NCBI GenBank assembly: GCA_036269075.1
Contig: DATASX010000111.1
Coordinates: 1-37,949 of the forward strand
DNA: 37,949 nt
Reading direction: 5' to 3'
Source of the DNA: Sporichthyaceae bacterium
GTDB taxonomy: Bacteria; Actinomycetota; Actinomycetes; Sporichthyales; Sporichthyaceae
Shown: piece after piece, positions 7,863 through 16,256 of the stretch
Layout of the letters: each line of letters opens with the position of its first letter
Numbering within the stretch: position 1 is the first letter of the stretch
The notes under the pieces: model-generated
Database searches by the model: none
Told to the model about the DNA's origin: nothing
Seen by the model: only the letters and a program-made list of their open reading frames with translations
Position numbers and translations under genes: made by a program

Positions 7863-8330
7863 GTGCTCCAAGCGGCAGTCCCGTCACCGTATGTGACGGT
7901 GTGTCAGGTCCGGTGGATCGACATCGACGCGTACCGGCACGTCAACAACACGGTGTACCTGCGCTACCTGGAGCAGGCCCGGATCGAGATGATGAGTTTC
8001 CTGGCCGGTCAGGCCGACGGGCTCCGCGGTCCGGACGCTCAGGAGTCCGACGGGTTCGTGATCGCCGAGCTGGAGATCGCCTTCCGGCGGCCGATCCTGT
8101 TCCGCCCGGACCCGGTCGTGGTGTGCACCTGGGTCACTCATCTGGGGCGTACCTCGTGGTCGGTCCGGCAGAGCATTCGCGACACCGGGCCGGACCCGGT
8201 GGAGTACGCCTCGGGGACCTCCCGGCTGGTGGCCATCGACCGGGTCAGCACCCGGCCGCGGCCGCTGCGGGACTACGAACGGGCCTTCCTGGTGCGCCAC
8301 CGCGACCCGGACTCGCAGGTGTCCGCATGA
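7863..8330 (+). CDS. Hotdog-fold acyl-CoA thioesterase, first copy
   Basis: This 155-residue 4HBT-type thioesterase carries the family signature WIDIDAYRHVNNTVYLRYLE: an early Asp, the HVNN turn and a Glu on the central helix. The family hydrolyses acyl-CoA thioesters and works as a dimer or tetramer; the substrate cannot be read from sequence. The GTG start lies 1 bp after the ettA stop, so translation is probably coupled to ettA. The stop overlaps the ATG of a second hotdog protein by 4 bp (ATGA). The pair may form a hetero-oligomer. A thioesterase beside ettA also occurs in mycobacteria (Rv2475c). Confidence 0.9.
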   Translation: MLQAAVPSPYVTVCQVRWIDIDAYRHVNNTVYLRYLEQARIEMMSFLAGQADGLRGPDAQESDGFVIAELEIAFRRPILFRPDPVVVCTWVTHLGRTSWSVRQSIRDTGPDPVEYASGTSRLVAIDRVSTRPRPLRDYERAFLVRHRDPDSQVSA

Positions 8331-8776
8331 CGCGCCACATCAGCGAGATCCGGCCGCGCTGGGCCGACATGGACGCCTACGCCCACGTGAACAACGTGGC
8401 CTGGTCCGTCTACGTGCAGGAGGCCCGGGCGCAGATGTTCGGGTTCCGGTTGCGCGGCACGCCGGGGCAGAGCCTGCTCGGTTCGCTGGTGGTCGCCCGG
8501 ATGCGGATGTGGTTCCACCGGCCGTTGGTCCTGACCGGGGCACCGTTGACGGCCCACACCTGGATCAGCGAGCTGCGGGCGGCCACGGTCACCGTGGTGT
8601 GCGAGTTGCACGACGACGCCGACGGTGCCGGGGTCGCCTACTGTCGGGCCCGCACGGTGCTGGCGCCCTTCGACTTCACGGCCGACCGTCCGCGGCGCCT
8701 GACCCCGGAGGAGACGGCGACACTGCAGCCGTTCGTCGAGGCGGCCGAGCCGGCGCCGGTCAGCCCGGCGCGTTGA
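8327..8776 (+). CDS. Hotdog-fold acyl-CoA thioesterase, second copy
   Basis: This 149-residue paralogue of the preceding gene has the same layout: [20 protein letters not shown] at the N-terminus, followed by an EAR helix and the beta-sheet core ([16 protein letters not shown]). It keeps Asp, HVNN and Glu, so it is probably active. The ATG overlaps the upstream stop in ATGA, which implies tight translational coupling and equal expression. Its 3' end overlaps the 3' end of the convergent globin gene by 17 bp. The two copies diverge clearly outside the active-site region, so the duplication is old. Confidence 0.88.
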   Translation: MTRHISEIRPRWADMDAYAHVNNVAWSVYVQEARAQMFGFRLRGTPGQSLLGSLVVARMRMWFHRPLVLTGAPLTAHTWISELRAATVTVVCELHDDADGAGVAYCRARTVLAPFDFTADRPRRLTPEETATLQPFVEAAEPAPVSPAR

Positions 8777-9152
8777 CCATGCTGTGGGCGGCCATCTCCA
8801 GGTAGGACCACAGTGGATCCTTGAACTCCGGGTCGAGCTCGAGGGAGTCCAGGGCCGCGCGCATGTGCTTGAGCCACAGGTCGCGCTCGGTCAACCGGAT
8901 CACGAACGGGTGGTGGCGCATCCGCAGCCGCGGGTGGCCGCGCTGCTCGGAGTACGTGGTCGGTCCGCCCCAGTACTGCATGAGGAACAACCGCAGCCGT
9001 TCCTCGGCCCCGCTCAGGTCCTGCTCGGGGTACAGCGGCCGAAGTTCCGGATCCTGCGCGACCCCGGCGTAGAACCGGTGCACCAACAGGCGGAACGTCT
9101 CATCCCCGCCGACCGCCTCGTAGAAACCCGGTGGAACCCCATCGAAGCTCAC
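8760..9152 (-). CDS. glbO: Truncated hemoglobin, group II (TrHbO type)
   Basis: This is a 130-residue 2-on-2 globin. Visible landmarks are the B-helix [13 protein letters not shown] with the B10 Tyr, the CD region [16 protein letters not shown], the proximal His within RMRHHPFVI, and the G8 Trp in ERDLWLKHM, which marks groups II and III. The heme protein binds O2, NO or peroxide, and GlbO in mycobacteria associates with membranes and respiration. Its length (M. tuberculosis GlbO is 128) and sequence fit. The gene starts 4 bp after the stop of the MscS channel gene, as the last of a three-gene reverse-strand operon. Confidence 0.93.
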   Translation of the reverse strand: MSFDGVPPGFYEAVGGDETFRLLVHRFYAGVAQDPELRPLYPEQDLSGAEERLRLFLMQYWGGPTTYSEQRGHPRLRMRHHPFVIRLTERDLWLKHMRAALDSLELDPEFKDPLWSYLEMAAHSMVNAPG

Positions 9153-9156
9153 GGCG

Positions 9157-10242
9157 TCACTGTCCCATCCACGGTTCGTCGGGGCGTGCCCGTCCGTCGT
9201 CCTGCTCCGATTGCGTAGCCGGAGGTTCCTCGTGGCGTACCCAGACCGACCGCTGCGGGAACGGGATCTCGATGCCGGCGGCGTCGAAGGCCGTCTTTAT
9301 GCGCTCACGCAGCATGCGAGCCACGGCCCATTGCTTCAACGGCTGCGTCTTGACCGCCAGGCGCATGACGACGGAGTCGGACGACAGCGCCTGGACGCCC
9401 CACACCTCGGGTGGCTCCAACGCCAGACCCCGGTTCTGCGGCTCGGCGAACAACTGAGTGGCGGTCTCCAGCAACAGGTCGCGAACGTGGGCAATGTCGG
9501 TGTCGTACGCCACGTCGATGTCCAACACGGCACGTGCCCAGCCTTGGCTCTTGTTGCCGACGCGCAGGATCTCGCCGTTGCGAGCGAACCAAACCGTGCC
9601 GTCGATGTCGCGGACCCGGGTGACCCGCAGGCCCACGGACTCCACCACGCCTTTCGCGTTGCCCAGGTCGACCCAGTCACCAACGCCGTACTGGTCCTCC
9701 AGGACCATGAAGACCCCGGACAGGAAGTCCTTGACCAGGCTCTGTGAGCCGAAACCGATGGCCACGCCGATGATCCCGGCACTGGCGATCAACGGACCTA
9801 TGTTGAAGGTCAGTTCCGAGAGAGTCATCAGCAACGCGATCGCGTAGATGACCCCGGTCGCGATGCTCTGCAGCACCGAGGCCATGGTCGCCGCGCGTTG
9901 CCGGCGACGTTCATTCGCCAGGGTCGACTCGTTCGAGTGGTGACCCAGCCGCCCGCGGGTGATCACCCCGGACACCGAGGCGGTGGCCGCCCGTTCGCAC
10001 AACCGGTTGATCGCGCGGTGGGACAGCTTCTTCAGCAGAGCCGCGACGATGATGATCATCAGGATGCGGGCCGGCTTGGTGATCAACCAGTCGGAGGACT
10101 GCGCCAGCCAGTTGCTGTGCGTGAGTCGCTGGACCTCCTTGCACAGCGACGCCCCGGCACGCTCGTAGCAGGGGACGGTGTTCTGGAACAACACCGGGCC
10201 CGGGCTGGGCACTGGCGTGGCCGCGGGCAGCACGACCGCCAT
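9157..10242 (-). CDS. Mechanosensitive ion channel, MscS family
   Basis: This 361-residue membrane protein has an N-terminal extracytoplasmic segment with two Cys (residues 25 and 34) and three predicted helices at about 57-72, 120-141 and 148-167. The last is the pore-lining TM3 ([20 protein letters not shown]), the hallmark of MscS, followed by the beta domain ([20 protein letters not shown]) and the alpha/beta vestibule. The family opens under membrane tension to release solutes on hypo-osmotic shock. I chose the ATG at 10242, 2 bp after the stop of the peptidase gene; frames further upstream are shadows of that gene. The C-terminal 25 residues are charged and probably disordered. Confidence 0.92.
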   Translation of the reverse strand: MAVVLPAATPVPSPGPVLFQNTVPCYERAGASLCKEVQRLTHSNWLAQSSDWLITKPARILMIIIVAALLKKLSHRAINRLCERAATASVSGVITRGRLGHHSNESTLANERRRQRAATMASVLQSIATGVIYAIALLMTLSELTFNIGPLIASAGIIGVAIGFGSQSLVKDFLSGVFMVLEDQYGVGDWVDLGNAKGVVESVGLRVTRVRDIDGTVWFARNGEILRVGNKSQGWARAVLDIDVAYDTDIAHVRDLLLETATQLFAEPQNRGLALEPPEVWGVQALSSDSVVMRLAVKTQPLKQWAVARMLRERIKTAFDAAGIEIPFPQRSVWVRHEEPPATQSEQDDGRARPDEPWMGQ

Positions 10243-10244
10243 CG

Positions 10245-12338
10245 TCAGAACGCCAATCCTCCGCTGTGCGCGGCCGCGAAGGTCAGGGCGTCGACGCTGA
10301 CGTCGACCGCGCGGCTCACTGCCCGCGCGCCGTGGCCGACGTCGGCCTCGGCCCGCACCAGGATCGGGGCCTCGGAGGTGGTCGCGTGCTGCAGCGCGGC
10401 GGCGAACTTGCGGGCGTGCATGGTGTCGACGCGGGTGTCGCCGTCGAAGACCGTCAGCAGCAGCGCGGGGTACGCGACGCCTTCGGCGACCCGGTGGTAC
10501 GGCGAGTAGTCGAGGAGCCAACCGAGTTGCTCCGGGTCCTGCGCAGTGCCGTACTCACTGTTCCACGTCTGCCCGAGGCCGAACTGCTCGTAGCGGACCA
10601 TGTCGAGCAGCGGGGCCGAGCAGACGACCGCGGCGAACAGGTCGGGGCGCTGGGTCATCGCGGCACCGACCAGCAGGCCTCCGTTGGAGCCGCCGGAGAT
10701 CGACAGCCGGTCCGGGGTGGTCCAGCCGTGCGCGACCAGCCATTCGCCGCCGGCGTGGAAGTCGTCGAAGACGTTCTGCTTCTTGCCCAGCATTCCGTCG
10801 CGGTGCCAGCTCTCGCCTTCCTCACCGCCGCCACGCAGGTTGGCGACGGCGTAGACGCCGCCTGCCTCCACCCAGGCGAGGATCCCCGCGGAGAACGCCG
10901 GGGTCAGCGAGATGCCGAAGCCGCCGTAGCCGTAGAGCGTGGTCGGCCGCGGGCCGTCGGCGGCCGGGTCGTAGTCGCTGCGGTGGATCACGAACATCCG
11001 CACGGTCGTGCCGTCACGGGAGGTGTAGCTGACCTGACGGGTAGTCACATCCGGCACCTCGACCTGACCCGGGGCCTGCGCCCACAGGGTGGTCGTGTCG
11101 GTGCGGGCGTCGTAGTGGTGGACGCTCGAGGGCGTGGTGTGGTCGGTGTAGCCGAACCACGCCTCGTGGCCGCCCTCCGGCCGCTCGGAGATCCCGCCGA
11201 TCGAGCCCAGCCCGGGCAGCGGGACGGTGCCCAGCTTCTCGCCGGTACGTAGGTCGTGCCGGGTGAGCTCGCTGACCGCGTGTCGGGTCCAGGCACAGAG
11301 CAGCACAGGTTGGTCGCGCAGCTCGGCGCCGTCAAGGATCGCGTAGCCGTCGAGCACGGCCTCCGGGTCCTCGCCGATCAGGTCGACCCAGTGCTCGGCG
11401 GTCGGACGGCCCGGGTCGGTCACACAGAGCCGACCGCGCGGCGAGTCGGCGTCGGTGAACACATACAGCCGCGCGTCGCGGCCGACCTCGATCCCGGTCG
11501 ACGCGTCGACGCCCTGCTGCACCACGACCAGGCTGGGTCGGTCGGGGGTGCCGTCGGTCAGGTCCGCGATCCAGACGTCGTTGCGCGGCGCGGTTCCGGT
11601 GTTGGCGGTGACGGTCAGCCAGCGGCCGTCGCGGCTGACCGAGACCCCGTAGTAGTTGGTCTTGTCCAGGCCCTCACCGAAGACCATCAAGTCGGTGTCC
11701 GGGTGGGTGCCGACCTGGTGCAGGAAGATCCGGCGGTGGTACTGGCCCTCGCCGACCGGCACGGCCTCGGCGGGCAGCCGCCGGACGTAGTAGTACGCCT
11801 TGCCGCCGGGGATCCAGGCGACGGGGGAGTACCGGGCGCGATCGATCGGGCCGTCGAGCAGCTCGCCGCTGACCACGTCGATCACCCGCAGCACCGACTC
11901 CTCCGTGCCGCCCTCGGACAGCTGGTAGGCCATCAGCCGGCCGTCCTTCGACGGCTGCCAGGCATCCAGCGTGGTCCGGCCGGTCGGGTCGATCGCCATC
12001 GGGTTCAGCAGCACCCGCTCGGTGCCGTCCTCCTCGACGGTGAGCAGCACAGCGTGCTCCTGGTCGGCCACCCGACGCATGAAGAACTGCCGCTGCCCGC
12101 GCCAGGCCGGTGAGCTGACCACCCCGGCCCGCAGCAGCGCGCTCAACCGGGCCCGCAGCCCGTCGCGGCCGGGCCAGGTGTCGCGCTGGGACGCGAACAG
12201 CTCGCCCTGCGCGCTCGCCCAGGCGGTGGTCTCGGTGCTCGCCGCGTCCTCCAGCCAGCGATACGGGTCCGCGACCCGCTTCCCGTGCAGCTCCTCGACG
12301 ATGTCCTGACGTGCGGTGGGCGGATAGGTCGGTGGCAT
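10245..12338 (-). CDS. Prolyl oligopeptidase (S9A serine peptidase)
   Basis: This 697-residue cytoplasmic peptidase cleaves short peptides after proline. The N-terminal part ([27 protein letters not shown]) is the family opening. Residues about 70-410 form the seven-blade beta-propeller that filters substrates by size. The C-terminal alpha/beta-hydrolase domain holds the nucleophile Ser in [11 protein letters not shown], the Asp in [15 protein letters not shown] and the His in DVGHGARA. No signal peptide is visible. I prefer the ATG at 12338 over the TTG at 12347, since TTGAGGGTC then acts as the leader. It heads a reverse-strand operon with MscS and globin, and diverges from the HNH nuclease gene 159 bp away. 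Confidence 0.95.
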   Translation of the reverse strand: MPPTYPPTARQDIVEELHGKRVADPYRWLEDAASTETTAWASAQGELFASQRDTWPGRDGLRARLSALLRAGVVSSPAWRGQRQFFMRRVADQEHAVLLTVEEDGTERVLLNPMAIDPTGRTTLDAWQPSKDGRLMAYQLSEGGTEESVLRVIDVVSGELLDGPIDRARYSPVAWIPGGKAYYYVRRLPAEAVPVGEGQYHRRIFLHQVGTHPDTDLMVFGEGLDKTNYYGVSVSRDGRWLTVTANTGTAPRNDVWIADLTDGTPDRPSLVVVQQGVDASTGIEVGRDARLYVFTDADSPRGRLCVTDPGRPTAEHWVDLIGEDPEAVLDGYAILDGAELRDQPVLLCAWTRHAVSELTRHDLRTGEKLGTVPLPGLGSIGGISERPEGGHEAWFGYTDHTTPSSVHHYDARTDTTTLWAQAPGQVEVPDVTTRQVSYTSRDGTTVRMFVIHRSDYDPAADGPRPTTLYGYGGFGISLTPAFSAGILAWVEAGGVYAVANLRGGGEEGESWHRDGMLGKKQNVFDDFHAGGEWLVAHGWTTPDRLSISGGSNGGLLVGAAMTQRPDLFAAVVCSAPLLDMVRYEQFGLGQTWNSEYGTAQDPEQLGWLLDYSPYHRVAEGVAYPALLLTVFDGDTRVDTMHARKFAAALQHATTSEAPILVRAEADVGHGARAVSRAVDVSVDALTFAAAHSGGLAF

Positions 12339-12497
12339 GACCCTCAACCTACTGGGCGGGAGGCGTCGCCCGAGGGGCCGCGGACCGCGCCGCCGAATGC
12401 CGTCACCGAATGTTCTGGCCGAAAACGGCCCTCGTCACGGACACTGTGTGCAGCCGACCGGCGCGTGGACCGCGCCGGTCTCCTGCGAGGAGGCGCG

Positions 12498-13016
12498 GTG
12501 GGCCATGCGCTGGTCCTGAACGCGACGTACGAGCCGCTGTGCGTCGTGGCGGCGCGCCGCGCACTGATCCTCGTGCTGAACGACAAGGCGACCACGGTCG
12601 AGGACTCCGGCGCGGTACTGCACAGTGCCACCGTCGCTGTGCCGCTGCCCGCGGTGGTGCGGCTCAACCGCTACGTCCGGGTCCCGCACCGGGCCGGGAT
12701 CCCGTTGACCCGCCGGGCGATCTTCGCCCGCGACGGGGGGCGCTGCGTGTACTGCGGGGCCGCGGCCACCAGCGTCGACCACGTCGTGCCCCGCAGCCGG
12801 GGCGGGCAGCACGTCTGGGAGAACGTGGTGGCCGCCTGCCGCCGGTGCAACCACGTCAAGAGCGACCGGCACATCTCCGAGCTCGGCTGGGGTGCACGGC
12901 CGACGCCGCGGCAGCCGACCGGACCGGTGTGGCGGATCCTCGGCACCGGGCGGCACGACCCGCGTTGGGTGCCGTATCTGGCCGGCTACGGCTTCCCGGA
13001 CGAGGCGACCGCCTAG
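12498..13016 (+). CDS. HNH endonuclease-family protein
   Basis: This 172-residue protein is conserved in actinobacteria (Rv2469c-type). It starts with the typical ALVLNATYEPLCVVAARRA segment and contains the HNH core CVYCGAAATSVDHVVPRSRG, followed by WENVVAACRRCNHVKSDR. The two CxxC pairs bind a structural zinc, and the His of DHV with the Asn of ENVV form the beta-beta-alpha metal nuclease site. Its biological role is unknown; it is single-copy and not obviously linked to a restriction or phage module. The GTG at 12498 has an excellent GAGGAGG ribosome binding site 5 nt upstream, which decides the start. malQ follows after 76 bp. Confidence 0.93.
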   Translation: MGHALVLNATYEPLCVVAARRALILVLNDKATTVEDSGAVLHSATVAVPLPAVVRLNRYVRVPHRAGIPLTRRAIFARDGGRCVYCGAAATSVDHVVPRSRGGQHVWENVVAACRRCNHVKSDRHISELGWGARPTPRQPTGPVWRILGTGRHDPRWVPYLAGYGFPDEATA

Positions 13017-13092
13017 CGCCCGATCGCGGCGCCTGCCCGACTTGCCTGCCCCGCCGGCGGGAGCAGGAACGCCGTCGGGGAAGAATCGGCGC

Positions 13093-15246
13093 GTGGAACG
13101 TCTCGAGCCGAACCTGGTCGCCGTCGCCACCGCGCACGGTGTGGCCACCGAGTACTGGGACTGGCGCGGCGAGTACGTCGAGGTGTCCCCGTCGACGATC
13201 GTCGACGTCCTCTCCGCGATGGGCGTCGACGCCTCCTCGGAGGCCGCCGCCGAGGTCGCGTTGGCCCGCTTCGACACCGACCGATGGCGGCGCATGCTCC
13301 CGCCCTGCCTGGTGCGCCGGGTTGATGATCCGTCCCCGACGACGTTCTGGGTGCACGTCCAGCACGGCGAACCGGTCGATGTGCACGTCGAGCTCGAGGA
13401 CGGGACGACCCGGGACGACATCCGCCAACTCGACCGTTGGGTCGACCCGGCGCAGGTCGAGGCGGAGCTGATCGGCGAGGCGACCTTCGCGCTGCCTGCC
13501 GACCTGCCGCTGGGCTGGCACCGGGTGCACGCGTCGAGCCCGTCGCGGACCGAGTCCACGACGCTGGTGATCGTGCCCCGACGGCTGGAGCTGCCGCAGG
13601 CGCTGGACCACCAGCTGTGGGGCCTGATGGCCCAGCTGTACCAGGTGCGTACCGAGACCTCCTGGGGCCTCGGCGACCTCGCCGCGCTCGACGAGCTGAT
13701 CGCCTGGTCGGCCACCGTTCTCGGCGCCGGGTTCCTCCTGGTCAACCCGCTGCACGCGGCGGCACCGGTCCCGCCGATCGAGCCCTCGCCGTACCTGCCG
13801 ATGACCCGCCGATTCGTCAGCCCGCTCTACCTGTCGATCGAGCGGGTCCCGGAGCTGGTCGACGCGGACCCGGCGACCCGTGCCCGGATCGCCGAGCTCG
13901 GCGCGCCGTTGCAGGTCCGCGGCGGACCGAACGACCTGCTCGACCGTGACCGGGCGTGGGCCGCCAAACAGCAGGCCGCCGAGTTGCTGCACGCGGTCCC
14001 ACGGCGACCGGAGCGGCAGGCCGCGTTCGACGCCTTCCGCGATCGCGAGGGCGTCGGGCTGCTGGACTTCGCGACCTGGAGCGCATTGGTCGAGGCGCAC
14101 GGCACCAACTGGCTGGACTGGCCCGAGGAGCTGCGCAACCCGGCCACCGCCGCGGTCGCCGCTCGCCGCGTCGAGCTGGCCGACCGAGTGGACTTCCACG
14201 CCTGGCTGCAGTGGCAGCTCGACGACCAGCTGGCGGCCGCGGCGGCGACGGCCCGCGCCGGGGGGATGGCGCTGGGCGTGATCAACGACTTGGCCGTCGG
14301 CATCCACCCGACCGGCGCGGACTCGTGGGCGCTGCAGGACGTGCTGGCGATCGGCGCCTCGGTCGGGGCGCCGCCTGACGGGTTCAACCAGTACGGGCAG
14401 GACTGGAGCCAGCCGCCGTGGAAGCCCAGGGCGCTGGCCGAGGCCGGCTATGCCCCGTATCGCGATTTGTTGCGCGCCGTGCTGCGGCACGGTGGCGGGC
14501 TGCGCGCCGACCACGTGCTGGGGCTGTTCCGGCTCTGGTGGGTCCCGCCGGGCGGCAAGCCGACCGACGGCACCTACGTCCGGTACGACCACGAGGCGAT
14601 GGTCGGCATCCTGGCGCTGGAGGCGCAGCGGGCCGGCGCGGTGGTCATCGGGGAGGACCTCGGCACAGTCGAGCCGTGGGTGCGCGACTACCTGGCCGAG
14701 CGGGGGATGCTCGGCACCTCGATCCTGTGGTTCGAGCGGGACGAGGACGGCCCGCTGGAGCCACAGGAGTGGCGTCGGATGTGTCTGGGCACGGTCACCA
14801 CTCACGACCTGCCACCCACCAGGGGCTACCTGACCGGCGAACATGTCAGCCTGCGCCACCGGTTGGGGTTGCTCAAGGTGCCGGTGGATCAGGAGTGGGC
14901 GGCGCTGACCGCCGAGCTTGCCCAGTGGCGCGCGTTGCTGGACCGGTTGGGCATCGAACGCGGCGGCGCGGTCGGCGACGTCGGCGCCACCGAGGGCATG
15001 GTCCTGGCGCTGCACCGGTTCCTGGCGATGACTCCCTGTGGGCTGCGCGGGGTGAGCCTGGCCGACGCGGTTGGCGACCGGCGCACCCACAACCAGCCCG
15101 GCACCCACCGGGAGTACCCGAACTGGGAACTGCCCCTGCTGGACGCCGAGGGTCGCCCGGTGCTGCTCTCCGACCTGCGCGGTTCTGCGCGGGTCGCCGA
15201 GTTGGCCGCGCTGTTCACGGCGAACGCGCGGGCCGCCCTGCGCTGA
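13093..15246 (+). CDS. malQ: 4-alpha-glucanotransferase (amylomaltase)
   Basis: This 717-residue GH77 enzyme transfers alpha-1,4-glucan chains between maltodextrins in cytoplasmic glycogen/maltose metabolism. An N-terminal actinobacterial extension of about 150 residues precedes the TIM barrel (LWGLMAQLYQVRTETSWGLG). Active-site motifs are GLRADHVLGLFRLWW (nucleophile Asp), VIGEDLGTVEPWV (acid/base Glu) and VTTHDLPPTRGY (transition-state Asp). PLHA and PPIEPSPYLP form the substrate cleft. Length is normal for the long bacterial form (about 690-730). The GTG start at 13093 gives VERLEPNLVAVATAHGVATE, the family N-terminus; upstream frame is non-coding. Confidence 0.96.
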   Translation: MERLEPNLVAVATAHGVATEYWDWRGEYVEVSPSTIVDVLSAMGVDASSEAAAEVALARFDTDRWRRMLPPCLVRRVDDPSPTTFWVHVQHGEPVDVHVELEDGTTRDDIRQLDRWVDPAQVEAELIGEATFALPADLPLGWHRVHASSPSRTESTTLVIVPRRLELPQALDHQLWGLMAQLYQVRTETSWGLGDLAALDELIAWSATVLGAGFLLVNPLHAAAPVPPIEPSPYLPMTRRFVSPLYLSIERVPELVDADPATRARIAELGAPLQVRGGPNDLLDRDRAWAAKQQAAELLHAVPRRPERQAAFDAFRDREGVGLLDFATWSALVEAHGTNWLDWPEELRNPATAAVAARRVELADRVDFHAWLQWQLDDQLAAAAATARAGGMALGVINDLAVGIHPTGADSWALQDVLAIGASVGAPPDGFNQYGQDWSQPPWKPRALAEAGYAPYRDLLRAVLRHGGGLRADHVLGLFRLWWVPPGGKPTDGTYVRYDHEAMVGILALEAQRAGAVVIGEDLGTVEPWVRDYLAERGMLGTSILWFERDEDGPLEPQEWRRMCLGTVTTHDLPPTRGYLTGEHVSLRHRLGLLKVPVDQEWAALTAELAQWRALLDRLGIERGGAVGDVGATEGMVLALHRFLAMTPCGLRGVSLADAVGDRRTHNQPGTHREYPNWELPLLDAEGRPVLLSDLRGSARVAELAALFTANARAALR

Positions 15247-15307
15247 GGTCACCCGGCCGGCGGCGCCCACGCCGGCGGCCGGTTCGGGGTTCGCTAACCT
15301 TTGCGCC

Positions 15308-15766
15308 GTGACCAGGGTTTACGTTTCCCCGACCCGCCGCGGCGCTCGCGCCGCCGTGCTGGGTGTTCTCGTGACCGCGTGCCTGACCTCGACCGTGCTG
15401 GTGGCGCCCGCCGCGCTGGCCCTGCACCGGGAGGACGGCGACGACCCGGGGCCCCAGATCTCCACGTTGAAAGCCCTGCTGATCTTCGGCGTGATCCCGG
15501 TGGGTATTTCCTTGCTGATCGCGCTGCTGGTCTCGCTGCCGTCGCTGGCCCGCGGCCCGCGCTACCGGCCGGGGCTCGGTTGGGACGGCACTCCGGAGTG
15601 GTACGGCGGCCCGGGTGAGGCAGCCGAGCCGGAGCATGGCGGGTACGGCGCCACGCAGGTCACCGGAACGAAGAAGCGCGAGGCCCTGACCGGTACGATC
15701 GTTGCAACTGGTGAGACGGGTGGTGCCGGTGAGGCTGGCGACGGAGGAAGCAGTGCTCGCTGGTGA
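15308..15766 (+). CDS. Small membrane protein, unknown function
   Basis: This 152-residue protein has a basic N-terminus, a signal-like hydrophobic segment (AVLGVLVTACLTSTVLVAPA) and a second transmembrane helix (LLIFGVIPVGISLLIALLVS). The cytoplasmic tail contains RYRPGLGWDGTPEWYGGP and ends in a Gly/Ala/Thr-rich stretch. Similar two-helix proteins with an RYRPG...PEWF/YGGP motif precede DUF5130-type genes in actinobacteria, so the pair is probably functionally linked. The GTG start at 15308 follows malQ by 61 bp. Its 3' end overlaps the predicted start of the next gene by 14 bp. No enzymatic motif is present. Confidence 0.8.
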   Translation: MTRVYVSPTRRGARAAVLGVLVTACLTSTVLVAPAALALHREDGDDPGPQISTLKALLIFGVIPVGISLLIALLVSLPSLARGPRYRPGLGWDGTPEWYGGPGEAAEPEHGGYGATQVTGTKKREALTGTIVATGETGGAGEAGDGGSSARW

Positions 15767-16145
15767 CGCATTCTCGCCGCGGCAGCGCGAGGAGATCATT
15801 CGCGCGATCCAGGCGGCCGGCCGACAGAGCGGCCTGACCTACTCGGTCTACGTCGGCCCGAGCGAGGGTCCGGCCCGAGCGTACGCCCGCCGCCGGCACA
15901 CCGAACTCGGCGCCGAGGCACCGGACACGGTGCTGGTCTTCGTGGACCCTGCCGCCCGCGCCCTGGAGGTCGTCACCGGCTCGCGGGCCCGACGTTGGCT
16001 CGACGACCGCGCCTGCACGTTGGCCGCCATGAGCATGACCTCCGCCTTCGCGGCCGGGAACCTGGCCGGCGGCATCGCGCAGGGCCTGCAGGTCCTGGCC
16101 GAGCACGCCCGACACCCGCAATCGCTGCATACCGGCGGCATCTGA
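15753..16145 (+). CDS. DUF5130/TPM-like protein
   Basis: This predicted 130-residue cytoplasmic protein has the pattern FSPRQREEIIRAIQAAGRQS, TYSVYVGPSEG, DTVLVFVDPAARALEVVTG and LDDRACTLAAMSM. This matches the DUF5130 (TPM-fold-like) proteins found in many actinobacteria; their function is unknown. I prefer the GTG at 15753 because GGAGGAAG lies 6-13 nt upstream and the family begins close to FSP. A TTG at 15702 would add 17 basic residues. The 14-bp overlap with the upstream membrane protein suggests coupled translation. A long palindrome follows the stop. Confidence 0.8.
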   Translation: MLAGDAFSPRQREEIIRAIQAAGRQSGLTYSVYVGPSEGPARAYARRRHTELGAEAPDTVLVFVDPAARALEVVTGSRARRWLDDRACTLAAMSMTSAFAAGNLAGGIAQGLQVLAEHARHPQSLHTGGI

Positions 16146-16159
16146 GCCCCCCTTTCCGA

Positions 16160-16217
16160 CTTCTGCTGCCTGTCCCACGTATCGCGAGGCCGCGATAGGT
16201 GGGACAGGCAGCAGAAG
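16160..16217. terminator. Long bidirectional dyad between DUF5130 gene and pepN
   Basis: A 58-nt dyad has a perfect 19-bp outer stem (arms 16160-16178 and 16199-16217), a 2x2 internal loop, an inner 6-bp stem ATCGCG/CGCGAT and a 4-nt loop AGGC. It sits between two convergent genes and could terminate both, although it has no T-tract and is longer than usual. It could also be a copy of a palindromic repeat family. Confidence 0.6.
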
Positions 16218-16256
16218 TGGCGGTAGTGGGGCGGTAGTGGGGCGGGGCGGGGCGGC

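Noticed and set aside
12498-13016. Restriction or phage-defence nuclease
   Set aside because: It belongs to a conserved actinobacterial HNH family in a housekeeping block, with no methylase or defence partner.
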